Shown here piece after piece: positions 11,081-19,236 of a stretch of DNA of 23,210 nt. Every line of letters begins with the position of its first letter. The first letter of the stretch is position 1. A program made the position numbers and the translations under genes. This DNA is from Chara braunii (taxonomy: Eukaryota; Streptophyta; Charophyceae; Charales; Characeae): NCBI GenBank assembly GCA_003427395.1, contig BFEA01000025.1:5294932-5318141 (forward strand), in the 5' to 3' direction. The notes under the pieces were generated by a model, which saw only the letters and a list, made by a program, of their open reading frames with translations, was not told the DNA's origin and searched no databases.

Positions 11081-11357
11081 TTTTTTTTTTTTTTTTTTTT
11101 TTATAACTAACCTATATTCTTCTCTCTATGTACCTCCCACTACCTACCTACTCACATCTTAGCAACTGCAAAGGCCAGTCTCTTAGGATATTTATTTGAG
11201 ACGGGCTACGACAAACTCCTAAATCTCTCTACTCTACGCGGGGAGTAGCACCCAATCTCCTAACACCTGGAGCGAGCTGGAAAGCCATCGGTTCCCAACC
11301 AACCAGGGGGCCCAAACCAGTCATCTCAGTTGGAGAACCCGAAGTGCATCACAGGAG
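11081..11357 (-). mobile_element. Body and tail of a U6-headed chimeric retrocopy
   Basis: On the minus strand, sequence continues without a break from the U6 pseudogene (11446-11358) through about 255 bp of unrelated sequence to a 22-base A tail (plus-strand T run 11081-11102). Near the middle a 6-bp stem CTACTC/GAGTAG (11229-11234 with 11243-11248) is perfect. I do not recognise the body. U6 joined to a retroelement 3' end is a known product of template switching by LINE reverse transcriptase in mammals; applying that here is inference. An AATTC-containing match at both flanks (about 11071-11080 and 11455-11463) is too weak to count as a duplication. Confidence 0.5.
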
Positions 11358-11446
11358 GTTTGGACCATTTCCCAATTTCATCCTTGTGCAGGGGCCATGC
11401 TAATTTTCTATGTATTGTTCCAATTTTAACAGACGTCCCGAAGGAC
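11358..11446 (-). pseudogene. U6 snRNA pseudogene, copy 1
   Basis: U6 is the catalytic snRNA of the spliceosome. The minus strand reads GTCCTTCGGGAC (5' stem-loop), then TTAAAATTGGAACAATACA, TAGCATGGCCCCTGCACAAG, GATGA and GAAATGGTCCAAA, the conserved order of U6. Reasons to call it dead: the ACAGAGA box that pairs with the 5' splice site reads ACATAGA; several bases are missing after GGATGA, where ACGCACAAATC is normally found; and no T run for Pol III termination follows. The invariant AGC triad is retained. The 5' hairpin resembles the plant form. Confidence 0.85.
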
Positions 11447-11639
11447 ACCACACCTCGAATTCTTACTTGTCAGAGTCCATTGTTTCCTATTAGTGAACAA
11501 TAATGATATTCTTGTCAATCAGTGTATAGTCCACAACGAATAACGACGAATAAATGCTTGGAAATTGGAATGGATGAACTTCCATAATTACGATTAGGTT
11601 TGGTTTTCCTTTACAACACCGACAACTGATATCTGCTAG
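11447..11639. other. Unassigned spacer between U6 copy 1 and LINE D
   Basis: About 190 bp of AT-rich sequence with no recognisable gene or repeat. It may contain more of the reverse transcriptase of LINE D, decayed beyond recognition. Confidence 0.5.
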
Positions 11640-14347
11640 AGTCAAGGTTTCACTGTCCACATGCATGTCTGGAAAAAATAAATTTTGGTCCAACAATTCG
11701 TAAATAGATTACTATACTGCATTCGAATGCTACCACAAGGGTCCAGGTCAATGGTCTACTTTCACCAGAAATACATCTCAAAAGATCAGTAAGACAAGGA
11801 AATCCTTTAGCCCCTTTTCTTTTTGTAATTATAATGGAAGCATTAGGAGCTAATCTCAGAGTAAATAAGAACGTTAGAAGGCTTCATATTTCAGGAATTC
11901 CAGAGGAAGCTATACCAATCTGCTCTATGTTTGTCGATGATCTAACCATAATGATGGAAGCATCGCAGGAAAACATGGAGGAAATAAAAGCATTGATGGA
12001 TAAGTTCTCCCTTCTGTCGGATATGGAAGTTAACCAGGGAAGTAAAACTCAAGGTTGGTGGATTCATTCTCAAGGAGATAGGCCGCCAGAAAATCCTAAG
12101 GTAAAGTGGATGGCATTAGAGGCACCTATCAGAGTATTGGGGGTGATGCTCACAGCAAAAGGGAAACCAATTTCTAATGATGTATGGATTACTTCTCCAG
12201 CATTACAGAAAATGAAGCAATGGAAAAACTTACATACTTCCCTTTTCGGCAGGGCTTTGGTTATTAACAATGTAATACTTGCGTCTATTTGGTACAAATC
12301 CGCCTTATGGGCACTGGACAAGAAATCAGCCAAGGAACTTCGGGGGCAACTCACAGCCTTCTTATGGCGAGGTAATCACGAGACATCTCATGTAATCCCC
12401 AGAGTAGCATGGCAGGTTCTCATACAACCAAAAGCCAAGGGGGGTCTAGGCATTTTGGATCCAATGATCCAATGCCAAGCTTTGGCTCTTCAATGGATTA
12501 TACGTTTAATTTTTGCTACCGACCTCCCTTGCAATCCTTGGCTCTGGAACAAATACGCAGATTGGCTCCACAAACCACAAACAATGTAAATCCACTAACT
12601 TGGGTGGAGGATAGGTATTGGGCTATTCCCCGACCTAAGGCACACTCTGTTAAAGAGGGGGAGAGGAGAGAGGTTCGGAGAGATCTAGTGTTAGACGGTT
12701 TTTGGGTAAATTTATTGAAAATATGGCGCAAGTTACCTATACCTAACAGATCACTTCCTTCTAGGTACGAGGAAGTACTTAGACAGCCAATTTTTGGAAA
12801 CAAATGGATCTCAGATGCACAAGGTAGGGTGTTCATAAGTTCTACATCCCCGTGGTCCACCTGGGTTAAACATGGTATAATTAGGATTAAAGACTTGTGG
12901 AATTCAGAAAACAAGAGTTGGAAATCAGTGGACCAACTAAGAAAGGAAATTAAGTATGCACATCATTTAGAAGAGAATCTTGAAATCATCACTTCATCTA
13001 TCCCTTTGGCCTGGTTAGCCACGCTGAAAAAGGGGTCCGTCTTTTTGGTTGGTGACTGGGTATGTGCGCATCTGACGGAAGGTTCCAGGGTAGTAGGACA
13101 AATTTTAGATATCCATATAGATGGGGCCTTAATAAATGTCTTTCCATTTCACAGGGACTACACAATGGCACAACACAATCAAGACAAAGTAATGTTTTTT
13201 AATTTTGAATCCTTATATAGAGTAAGGGCTTTGTGTAGTACGTCTTCCAACGCATGGAAAGTTTTTTGCCCAAATATTCCTATACCTGATCTTCCTTTGG
13301 ATCCTGCGGAATGGACCTGGCGTGCCAATAGAAAATGCAAGGCGCAAAGGTTGCAATCTCTATCAGTCAAGGCTTCATATCGATTGTTACGTCCTAGAAT
13401 AGATGTTCTGGCGGTCTTACAGGAGCGGTGGGCTTGACATCTGAATGTTTATATGGATTTGCTTAGTACAGTCAAGGTTTCAAGGAAAGACCTGCTAAGT
13501 TTGCCTCATTACAGTGGCAGATTGCACATAGGTGTCTGCCAACAAACGACTGGTTGATTGATCATTCCACGTTGGAGCAGAGGGGGGTGGCTCTGCCATG
13601 GTGTGACATGTGTGTGGAGGCTTTTCCCAGCAGAAAGATAAAAGAAACAATTGAGCACATCTTTTTACAATGTCCAGGGGCAAAACTGTTGTGGAGACGA
13701 TGGGACTATGTATGGAATAGATTTCCGGGTATCGATTGGCCATGGGATTGGAGGGCGATTCTCTTGGGACATTGGTACCCTGTTCTCACTTCTTTATCGA
13801 ATTTTCAGCAGAACCTGTATAGCATAGGTAGGAAATCTATGCTATGGGTACTATGGTATAGAAGATGTGTTTTCACAATAGAAAAGGTTAAGATTGATGG
13901 CAGAGAATTGTGGAACTAGTACAGCAAATGGTGGAAACAGAGGTAAGATACCAATGGGAAAGAACTAAAGAAAGAATCAATATGTTGCAGCAAAAACAGG
14001 AAATAAAGAAGAAAATACTCAATTTCACTAAGGACTGGCTGGGTGATTCTCAAAGAGGGAAACTGGGAAAGGTAGAATGGTCAGGAGGGGAGGAGGATGG
14101 GGAAAACATCAAGAGGGATTATAAGATTATATTCCATGATTGGTTCGATGTCCAGCCAGGCGCAATATTAAGACCTCCAGAATCTTTTCCGGATCCTTTC
14201 CCCCCTTCGGACCTGGCGTTGGTGGATCTGCAGTGGTATGGGGGGGGGGGTGGAATAATGGCGGGCAAAATCATTCACTATGGTTATTTGGATATGATAG
14301 AGGGATTAGTTGCTATTTGGATATGTCACAGGGGGATGAGTTGCTAG
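11640..14347 (+). pseudogene. LINE D ORF2 remnant: reverse transcriptase and zf-RVT, inactivated
   Basis: The frame matching EKMGVGPKFREW in copy C is EKINFGPTIRK followed by TAG (11705-11707) in place of Trp. It continues through RVQVNGLLS, motif B SVRQGNPLAPFLF (about 11787-11825), motif C FVDDLTIM (about 11930-11953) and NQGSKTQGWW. A frameshift at about 12540-12590 leads to RYWAIPRPK, EEVLRQPIFGNKWI and a linker. A TGA (13435-13437) with a further frame change precedes FASLQWQIAHRCLPTNDW. The zf-RVT block has CDMC and EHIFLQC (about 13602-13675), then MLWVLWYRRC, a frameshift near 13905 and a charged, coiled-coil-like tail. The catalytic DD pair is kept, but motif C has Val where A and C have Ala. 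Confidence 0.87.
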
Positions 14348-14385
14348 TAGAGATTATTTTTTTCTGGCGGCCCTATGGGGCTGAA

Positions 14386-14507
14386 GAGGTAGCTCTCCTT
14401 CAGATTATTGCAGTTCTCTGTATCATGTTCCAGATATATTATGTAAGAGGTAGCTCTCCTTCAGATTATTGCAGTTCTCGGTATCATGTTCCAGAAATAT
14501 TATGTAA
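14386..14507 (+). repeat. 61-bp tandem duplication in the LINE D 3' UTR
   Basis: Two 61-base units, 14386-14446 and 14447-14507, begin GAGGTAGCTCTCC and end ATTATGTAA. They differ at only two positions, far less than the damage in ORF2 would predict. The duplication either arose shortly before or after insertion, or is under sequence homogenisation. Confidence 0.92.
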
Positions 14508-14514
14508 GAGGGAC

Positions 14515-14563
14515 GCTGGACCCAGTTTCCAGCAGGTGCAGCTCCCCACCAATAGAATGGAGC
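14515..14563 (+). other. Twin hairpins at the 3' end of LINE D
   Basis: GCTGGA (14515-14520) pairs with TCCAGC (14528-14533) around the loop CCCAGTT. GCTCC (14541-14545) pairs with GGAGC (14559-14563). The A tail starts ten bases later. Both stems are perfect. Confidence 0.65.
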
Positions 14564-14586
14564 CAGTGATTTAAAAAAAAAAAAAA

Positions 14587-14660
14587 GCAGCATCATCACT
14601 ATCATCATTATCTCACAGTTTTCAAAGAATCAGCAGAAGTTCATCATCATCATCATATGA
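14587..14660 (+). repeat. ATC/TCA trinucleotide-rich spacer
   Basis: Interrupted CATCAT/TCATCATCAT runs lie between the LINE D tail and the next short element (14591-14617 and 14641-14657). They may be a decayed tail extension or a simple-repeat target. Confidence 0.6.
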
Positions 14661-14789
14661 GGGACGCTGAGCCCAGTTCTCAGCATGTTCTGTTCGGTCA
14701 CTCCGGGTAGACTGTGAGTACCCCGGCCTCAATCTTCTTATTGGTAATAATCAGCCTTGGGCACTGGGCCCGTTTGTTAAAAAAAAAAA
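14661..14789 (+). mobile_element. SINE-like element, family 2, copy 1
   Basis: The body at about 14720-14775 (ACCCCGGCCTCAATCTTCTT, then CAGCCTTGGGCACTGGGCCC) matches the reverse complement of 21467-21525. It ends in an 11-base A tail (14779-14789). Its 5' part carries GGGACGCTGAGCCCAGTTCT and a CAGCA end, a perfect 6-bp hairpin (14666-14671 with 14679-14684) homologous to the proximal LINE D hairpin but with two exchanged base pairs. There is no coding capacity. Together with copy 2, whose upstream part looks tRNA-like, this is best called a SINE. Confidence 0.7.
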
Positions 14790-15018
14790 CTGGATGTTCA
14801 TAATACATCATATCTTAAACAGCTTGGAGACTGTAAATCCCAATCCTCAAACATCCATTTGCATGCCTTTATCCCTAGCAAACGTAGGTGTGGACGAGTA
14901 ACTCCAAAATTTAACCATAGTTCTGAAACCTGGTCAAGCCTTTGGATTCGTGAGCGCCAACTTTGAGGTTTGAGAAGCAACTGACAATGACAGTGGCCAA
15001 TTCGCGTCAGCACACCAA
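14790..15018. other. Unassigned 229-bp spacer
   Basis: I see no gene, RNA or repeat here. Composition is ordinary and open frames are short and unconvincing. Confidence 0.5.
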
Positions 15019-15165
15019 CGGGCCTAGCTGAGTTGGTACACCCAATGAACTGTTGAAATACAGACCCAAGTTCAAATCGAATGCAATCAGATGAACGGAT
15101 GAAAATAATTCTGAGTAACCTGAGGCTGGCCAGTTCAACAATGACTGTTAGCCTAGAATAGGTTG
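15019..15165 (+). mobile_element. tRNA-derived SINE, family 1, copy 1
   Basis: The head resembles a tRNA: a Pol III A-box-like TAGCTGAGTTGG (about 15025-15036) and a B-box-like AGTTCAAATCG (about 15069-15079) with tRNA spacing. Between them is GAACTGTTGAAATACAGACC, an anticodon-arm-like segment. The same order occurs on the minus strand at 18885-19056, including the non-tRNA tail (TCTGAGTAACCT, CCAGT, AGCCTA). That makes it a dispersed SINE and not a tRNA gene. A functional tRNA is ruled out by the imperfect stems. Confidence 0.72.
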
Positions 15166-15176
15166 TTTCTTTTTCC

Positions 15177-15350
15177 TTTTTTTTTTCGGGGGAGGAGGGG
15201 GGTTGCGGGGGGATGTGGGTTGGGGGAAACTCTAGCTCCGGTCTGCTAGGAGGAGTGATAAGAGCATCTCGCCCTAGTAGATCCCGCTGCTGGATGCTCT
15301 GATCTATTGATGGGAAGCTGCACCTGCCGCAAACCGGGTCCAGTATCCCT
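15177..15350 (-). mobile_element. Short element sharing the LINE D 3' end (family 3, copy 1)
   Basis: On the minus strand the sequence runs CTGGACCCGG, GGCAGGTGCAGCTTCCC, AATAGAT, then GAGATGCTCTTATCAC and a G/C-rich stretch, ending at a T run (15177-15186 on plus). The first part matches the LINE D 3' end and the whole matches 19543-19690. Hairpins are partly decayed here. It could be a 5'-truncated relative of LINE D or a non-autonomous element using its 3' end. Confidence 0.65.
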
Positions 15351-15910
15351 GATACAGCATTAACTTGGATACCGGGGCCCTTACCCTGCTTAGAGTGGGG
15401 TGTTTCAGATCGATAGAATCAGGATCTTTCATGAACAGAAATGTTAGGCCTTGGGCCCGAAGCGGCTCGTCAAAGGTACGAGTTGAGCAGAAGTTCGAAC
15501 CAATTTTTCATTGTGAAATTTTACAAGCTTGAAGAACGAAGCAGCGAGCGTTATTTTTAGCACAAAAGAGCAGGGAGATAGGTTGCAGCACACTATACGG
15601 GGATCATTTCAAGTCTCTGTGTTCAGGGCAGATGCGCGCCCAGGTGTACAGAAGTATATCTCGGCTTCGTCAATGACCTCTGTGAGTATGTTCAAGCTCA
15701 GTTTTAAGTGAAAAAAACTCCCAATCACGTGTGATTACGTATCAATCCAATTCGAATGAATTATGGTTTCTGGAATTGAATGAAGTATTCCACCTCCCTC
15801 CATGGGATACATTGTGTTTGTCTCCTTATGTTCTCCTTCAAGTTTTTATTCAGAGAAATGTGCAGCTCCAACACTATGGACTTGTAGCCTGGTCCTGTTT
15901 TTGCAGGCAG
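15351..15910. other. Unassigned region upstream of the duplicated exon
   Basis: I see no supported gene or repeat here. It is probably intronic if the host gene continues upstream. The preceding exon of the AAE-like gene, expected to carry the Gly-Gly-Ile-Lys loop before the last domain, was looked for and not found. Confidence 0.45.
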
Positions 15911-16045
15911 GTCATCTCGTTGGAAACCGAGCGTGCTTCTATTGCGTTGCATAGCGCCGTCGTAAAGACTGTAGCAAATGGAACCTGCTGGTAGTGGCCT
16001 CACACACTTAGCCGTTGTGGCCATGTCAAGGGGTGGGTTTGTTGC
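15911..16045 (+). pseudogene. Decayed duplicate of the AAE-like penultimate exon
   Basis: The stretch begins after an acceptor-like GCAGGCAG and reads GTCATCTCGTTGGAAACCGA and so on. It aligns base by base with the real exon at 16126: VISLETERASIALHSAVVKT against VSSVEIERTCNASHTDVVET, then CCTGCTG, GGGTGGGTTTGT and GCT blocks. The reading frame hits TAG at 15992-15994 and an indel-like difference follows. Similarity fades after about 16045. Because the splice acceptor position is copied too, it looks like a local tandem duplication of genomic DNA about 215 bp apart, not a retrocopy. Use as an alternative exon is unlikely because of the stop. Confidence 0.72.
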
Positions 16046-16125
16046 TTGTAATTCAGGGCAATAGGGCACCCTAAGACTCATGGCTACCTGCCTGTAACTG
16101 TCTTTCTGTCTATTGTTGGATCCAG

Positions 16126-16332
16126 GTCAGCTCCGTGGAAATCGAACGCACCTGCAATGCCTCACATACTGATGTGGTGGAGACTGCCGCAATTGGAATT
16201 TCTCCTGCTGATGGCGGCCCCGAGAAGCTTGTGATTGTGGCTGTGCTAAGGGATGGGTTTGTAGCTGATGTTGAAGATTTGAAACTGGCCTTCACTGCAG
16301 CGCTGCGCACAAAGATGAGCCCTTTCTTCAAG
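16126..16332 (+). CDS. Penultimate exon of an acyl-activating enzyme (AAE17/AAE18-like)
   Basis: This is a 207-base exon, phase 0 at both ends, bounded by an acceptor (GGATCCAG before 16126) and a donor (GTAACA from 16333). It encodes 69 residues starting VSSVEIERTCN and ending MSPFFK. This is the C-terminal AMP-binding domain of the ANL superfamily (acyl-/acetyl-CoA synthetases), which swings in for the thioester step. SSVEIER is the segment just after the hinge loop; ETAAIGISPADGGPEKLVI and the following VLRDGF are typical of plant AAE17/AAE18. The family activates carboxylic acids with ATP and CoA. Arabidopsis AAE18 is peroxisomal and acts on 2,4-DB. The catalytic core lies outside the window or was not found. 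Recognition is from memory of the family. Confidence 0.8.
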
Positions 16333-16426
16333 GTAACAAGTGGATCCGATGCAGTTAAGGGCGTGCAGCCGATGGACCATGGATCGGATACTAAACGGAT
16401 GTTCGTGCTTTTTCTTCTTTTTTTTG

Positions 16427-16520
16427 CGTAGGCCATTTGTCGATTTATGTATGTCATTCTTGCACAGGCGCCATGCTAATCGTCTCTGTATTGATCCAAT
16501 GTAATAGATGTCCCGAACAC
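16427..16520 (-). pseudogene. U6 snRNA pseudogene, copy 2 (intronic, antisense to the host gene)
   Basis: The minus strand reads GTGTTCGGGACATC, ATTGGATCAATACAGAGACG, ATTAGCATGG, CGCCTGTGCAAGAATGACAT, AAATCGACAAATGGCC, a near full-length U6. The ACAGAGA box and AGC triad are intact, but the 5' stem is broken (GTGTTCGGGAC) and several conserved loop bases differ (GGCGCC for GGCCCC). It ends in an A-rich tract (plus T runs 16411-16425), not a Pol III T terminator, which indicates a reverse-transcribed copy. Confidence 0.82.
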
Positions 16521-16531
16521 TTATGACACTG

Positions 16532-16542
16532 CCCCCCCCCCG

Positions 16543-16580
<38 letters not shown>

Positions 16581-16605
16581 AGGTGAGGTGAGGTGAGGTG
16601 AGATG
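16532..16605. repeat. Compound microsatellite C10, (CT)n, (TG)n, (GAGGT)n
   Basis: Four simple arrays are fused: a C run (16532-16541), CT (16543-16571), TG (16571-16580) and a 5-base GAGGT unit (16580-16604). Open frames across it are artefacts. Confidence 0.93.
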
Positions 16606-16722
16606 AGGAGGAAGAAGAGAACACATGAAGAGTCAACATCATCATGATGAAGATTCAACCTCATCATTCTATATAGCAGGCATCATGAAGATCAGCCCTA
16701 TCATGAAGAACACCTATGATAA

Positions 16723-16758
16723 CACAAATATGGACACAAATATGGACACAAATATAGA
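16723..16758. repeat. 12-bp tandem repeat, three units
   Basis: The unit CACAAATATGGA is repeated three times with one change in the last unit. Confidence 0.8.
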
Positions 16759-16864
16759 CACCCACTCTCTCAGACTCCCCCGGTTATGGGACCCAAAGCA
16801 CGGTAATGCACTGAAAAACAGTCCCAATTGCACATGCACACAAAAAAACCTAGGAAGATTCTCA

Positions 16865-17372
16865 CGCCCGGCCGGTCCTGCCCGGCCGGGCACCCGGGCG
16901 TGACGCCCGGGGGGGTCTGACGCCCGGGGTAACCAGGGCGTGCAAAAAAAAAAAAAAAAAAAAAAAAAATTTTTTTTTTTTTTTTTTTTTTGGTTTTCTG
17001 CGCTCTCCCAGAGGACTNCAAATCCGGGCTNATTTNGTTTTTTGNGANTTGGCTGTCAAGGGGGGGGGAGGGGGGTATAAATTGGTTTTAAAGGGGCTAA
17101 AGGGGTCTAAAGGGGGGTGCCTTTGTGTGATTCTGTTATTTCTTTTTTTATCTCCGATTCTGTGAGGAATTATAATGTGACCCTCAGCCAAAACTGGTTT
17201 GCATTTCAATCCTACACAACATATTTTTTTTCCGGAATTTTTTGAGTTTTTTTTTTTTTTTTTGGCGCTGGGGCTGCCCGGAACCCTGCCCGGGGGTCAT
17301 GCCCGGCCAGGCACCCGGGCGTGTACCCGGGCAGAAGTTGGATGCCCGGGCGCCCGGGAAAACAGCCTAGAA
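16865..17372. repeat. Paired CCCGGG-rich repeats around an A26T22 tract and ambiguous bases
   Basis: Two GC-rich blocks (16865-16942 and 17264-17357) share a core of about 35 bp in direct orientation (16874-16910 and 17296-17332), TGCCCGGCC-GGCACCCGGGCGTG. Each is packed with CCCGGG and GCCCGG palindromes. Between them are A26 (16944-16969) directly followed by T22 (16970-16991), five N (17018, 17031, 17036, 17045, 17048) and a T17 run (17247-17263). It could be a pair of short elements with homopolymer tails, or partly a misassembled foldback. There is no coding signal. Confidence 0.7.
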
Positions 17373-18300
17373 AAAAACCCTTTTTTAAGAAAGAACTTAG
17401 ACAATAACCAACAAAAAAACTGGACCCGGCCAAGGCGTGTACAACACTACGCGAAACGACAATATGGAGAAACATGACATCCCACATACGACAAACAGTC
17501 GAAACGCCACTAGCACCCCATGACAAAACCACTGTGACAATACGACCAACACAGCACAAAGACCTCCATAGCCAGACCACGATACGGCAATACAGACAAA
17601 ACAAAACAGAAACGCGGACCCTGCAAAAGAACGCGATACGCACTGCATTCCTCGGCCACGACTGAACACACCTCCCTGTACAACGCGAACCCCTGACACA
17701 AAGCCACTACGCTACCTAGAACCGTAATCCCGTATGCCCACACCCAAAAAACCCCTCTGCTCCCCCCTGCCCCCTCCCCCCGGACCCTCGCCCTCTCCAT
17801 GACGCGCTGCATACCAAACTACAGCTCGTACGACCCCACCGCCATTGCAAGCTCCCCCTGCGCCCTTTTCCTTGGCCTGTCTGCCTATGTTTACTATGTA
17901 TATCCTATCACACCCTCACACTATACTCCTCCTGCACTCACCCATCTGCTACGGTGCACGCGAACACCTCTGGATCAACACGCATCTCTGCCAATACTGT
18001 GCGCTTCTCGCACAAGCACGCAACCAGGCAAGCTGACCCGGTGTCTGTGGCTGGTAAGGCACACTTCTGTGCCTCTCACACTGCGCCTCGTACAACGAAG
18101 TGCCTGATCTCTCGCCTAAGACTGGCCGAATAAGCTACGGTGGCAACTGATACGACTGCATCACCAGCCATGACCTCTCAGGTACGGATCTCATGCATCC
18201 TAACCTCTAACTACCTGTGTTGTATCTCTTACAAAACCTTGATTAAGATCCCCTCTCACCCCCTACGCTAACAGGAGCCTAATGACTAATCCCTCTGATG
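17373..18300. other. Strand-skewed C/A-rich tract
   Basis: The plus strand is rich in C and A and poor in G and T, most strongly at 17400-18100. The skew leaves long open frames on the minus strand (17212-17643, 17397-17699, 17510-17812), but they overlap in different frames and encode Val/Cys/Gly-rich peptides with no recognisable domain. I cannot name it. Confidence 0.6.
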
Positions 18301-18585
18301 AGCTGCTATGGGTGCTAGGCGGCGAAAAGCGCGCTTTAGGGCGTGCACCCCCCCTTCGGCTTTTAATTTTCCCGATCCTAACACAATCTAACCTACTAAT
18401 CTTTTAACAGCTCCCTACCTAATCCACACCTCCCACCCACCTCCCCCACGGCATATTGAAGTGGTTCTCTCCTTAAAAAAAGAGACTAATTACTGTAGAG
18501 CTCTATCCTGATGCTAACCTTGCGGACGTCGAATTGGTCTCCTCTCCCATTGCAAATGGGATGGCCGTGTTTATACACACCCATG

Positions 18586-18586
<1 letters not shown>
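18301..18586. other. Unassigned intronic stretch
   Basis: It contains several self-complementary segments (GCGCGC with GCGTGC at 18331-18354) and a hammerhead-like CTGATGA that fails further tests. I see nothing else. Confidence 0.4.

Positions 18587-18625
<39 letters not shown>
18587..18625. repeat. (CA)n microsatellite
   Basis: An uninterrupted CA dinucleotide run of 39 bases. Confidence 0.97.
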
Positions 18626-18628
<3 letters not shown>

Positions 18629-18884
18629 ACATGGACCTCGAAACATGTATGCGATAATTGAAGAACAGGGAAAAGCCCGAGAGTTGGCGAGAAGGGGGAG
18701 GGTTGTTGGTTCTTCAACTTCTTGTTATGATGTGAGCTTTTCATGGTACACTTGAATCTCCCTCAACTTCTGAGCAAGAGAAGGTATGGAGCATTGGTTT
18801 GTTCTTCCTGTATGAGAAATCTTCATCGATTGCTGTTGGTGCTTCCTATCTGGGAAATTGTGGGAATCGTTTTTGTTTTGTAAA

Positions 18885-19056
18885 GGGCAATAGGCTTGAG
18901 ATATCATCGTCGAAGTGACTGGCCCTAGGTAATTCAGAAATTTACTATTTTTTACTATTTTTTACTATTTTACTTATCTGCTTGGAGTGGAGTTCAAACT
19001 CAGGTCTGCATTGCAACAGTTCAGGGGCGTACCACCCAACTGAACTAGGGGAATCT
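18885..19056 (-). mobile_element. tRNA-derived SINE, family 1, copy 2
   Basis: The minus strand reads CCCTAGTTCAGTTGGGTGGT (A-box region), GAACTGTTGCAATGCAGACC (anticodon-arm-like) and TGAGTTTGAACTCC (B-box-like). Then come three exact 10-base TTTACTATTT units on the plus strand (18941-18970), and a tail with TTTCTGAATTACCT, CCAGT and AGCCTA that matches copy 1 at 15019-15165. The 10-bp expansion is private to this copy. It lies antisense within the last intron of the AAE-like gene. Confidence 0.75.
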
Positions 19057-19236
19057 TGATTGCCAGTGTGTAAATTTCAAGGTCCACAGCACATAAGGAT
19101 ACAAAGCATACATGGCATAAACCATTGTTTTGATGAAAATAATAAAATACACCTTCTCTCATCCATGATGAAGCACTGATGTTCTTTTGGGGGGAGGTTT
19201 GGGGTTACTTCTACATGTTTTTCTCCTGAATGTCAG

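Larger units (their letters stand above)
11640..14586 (+). mobile_element. LINE copy D (second L1-type family, plus strand, 5'-truncated)
   Basis: Homology to the reverse transcriptase of copies A and C begins about 11640 near motif A and runs through the zf-RVT domain to about 14347. A 3' UTR with a 61-bp duplication, two hairpins and a 14-base A tail (14573-14586) follow. The coding part is AT-richer than copies A and C, and the protein differs at most positions outside the motifs, so it is a different family. Even so, the last 60 bases before the tail share the distal hairpin GCTCC/GGAGC with the other families. The 5' half of ORF2, including the endonuclease, is missing. Confidence 0.88.
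16333..19236 (+). other. Last intron of the AAE-like gene (about 2.9 kb)
   Basis: GT (16333-16334) and AG (19235-19236) bound the interval, and the two exons join in frame as MSPFFK-VNDVV. The intron holds a U6 pseudogene, microsatellites, the GC-rich repeats with ambiguous bases, a C/A-rich tract and a family 1 SINE, so it has grown by insertions. Confidence 0.72.

Noticed and set aside
15440-15515. A B-box-like GTTCGAACC suggesting a tRNA gene.
   Set aside because: No matching A box, acceptor stem or anticodon arm could be folded.
16246-16626. Minus-strand open frame of 126 codons.
   Set aside because: It is antisense to the AAE exon, the U6 pseudogene and a CT microsatellite.
17212-17812. 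Three overlapping minus-strand open frames of 100-143 codons.
   Set aside because: They lie in different frames within a strand-skewed tract that depletes stops; no domain is recognisable.
18293-18356. Possible hammerhead ribozyme: CTGATGA, a GCTGC/GCGGC stem, GAAA, then a GCGCGC/GCGTGC stem.
   Set aside because: After the third stem the required U-H cleavage triplet is absent (sequence continues ACCCC) and no complementary stem I was found.
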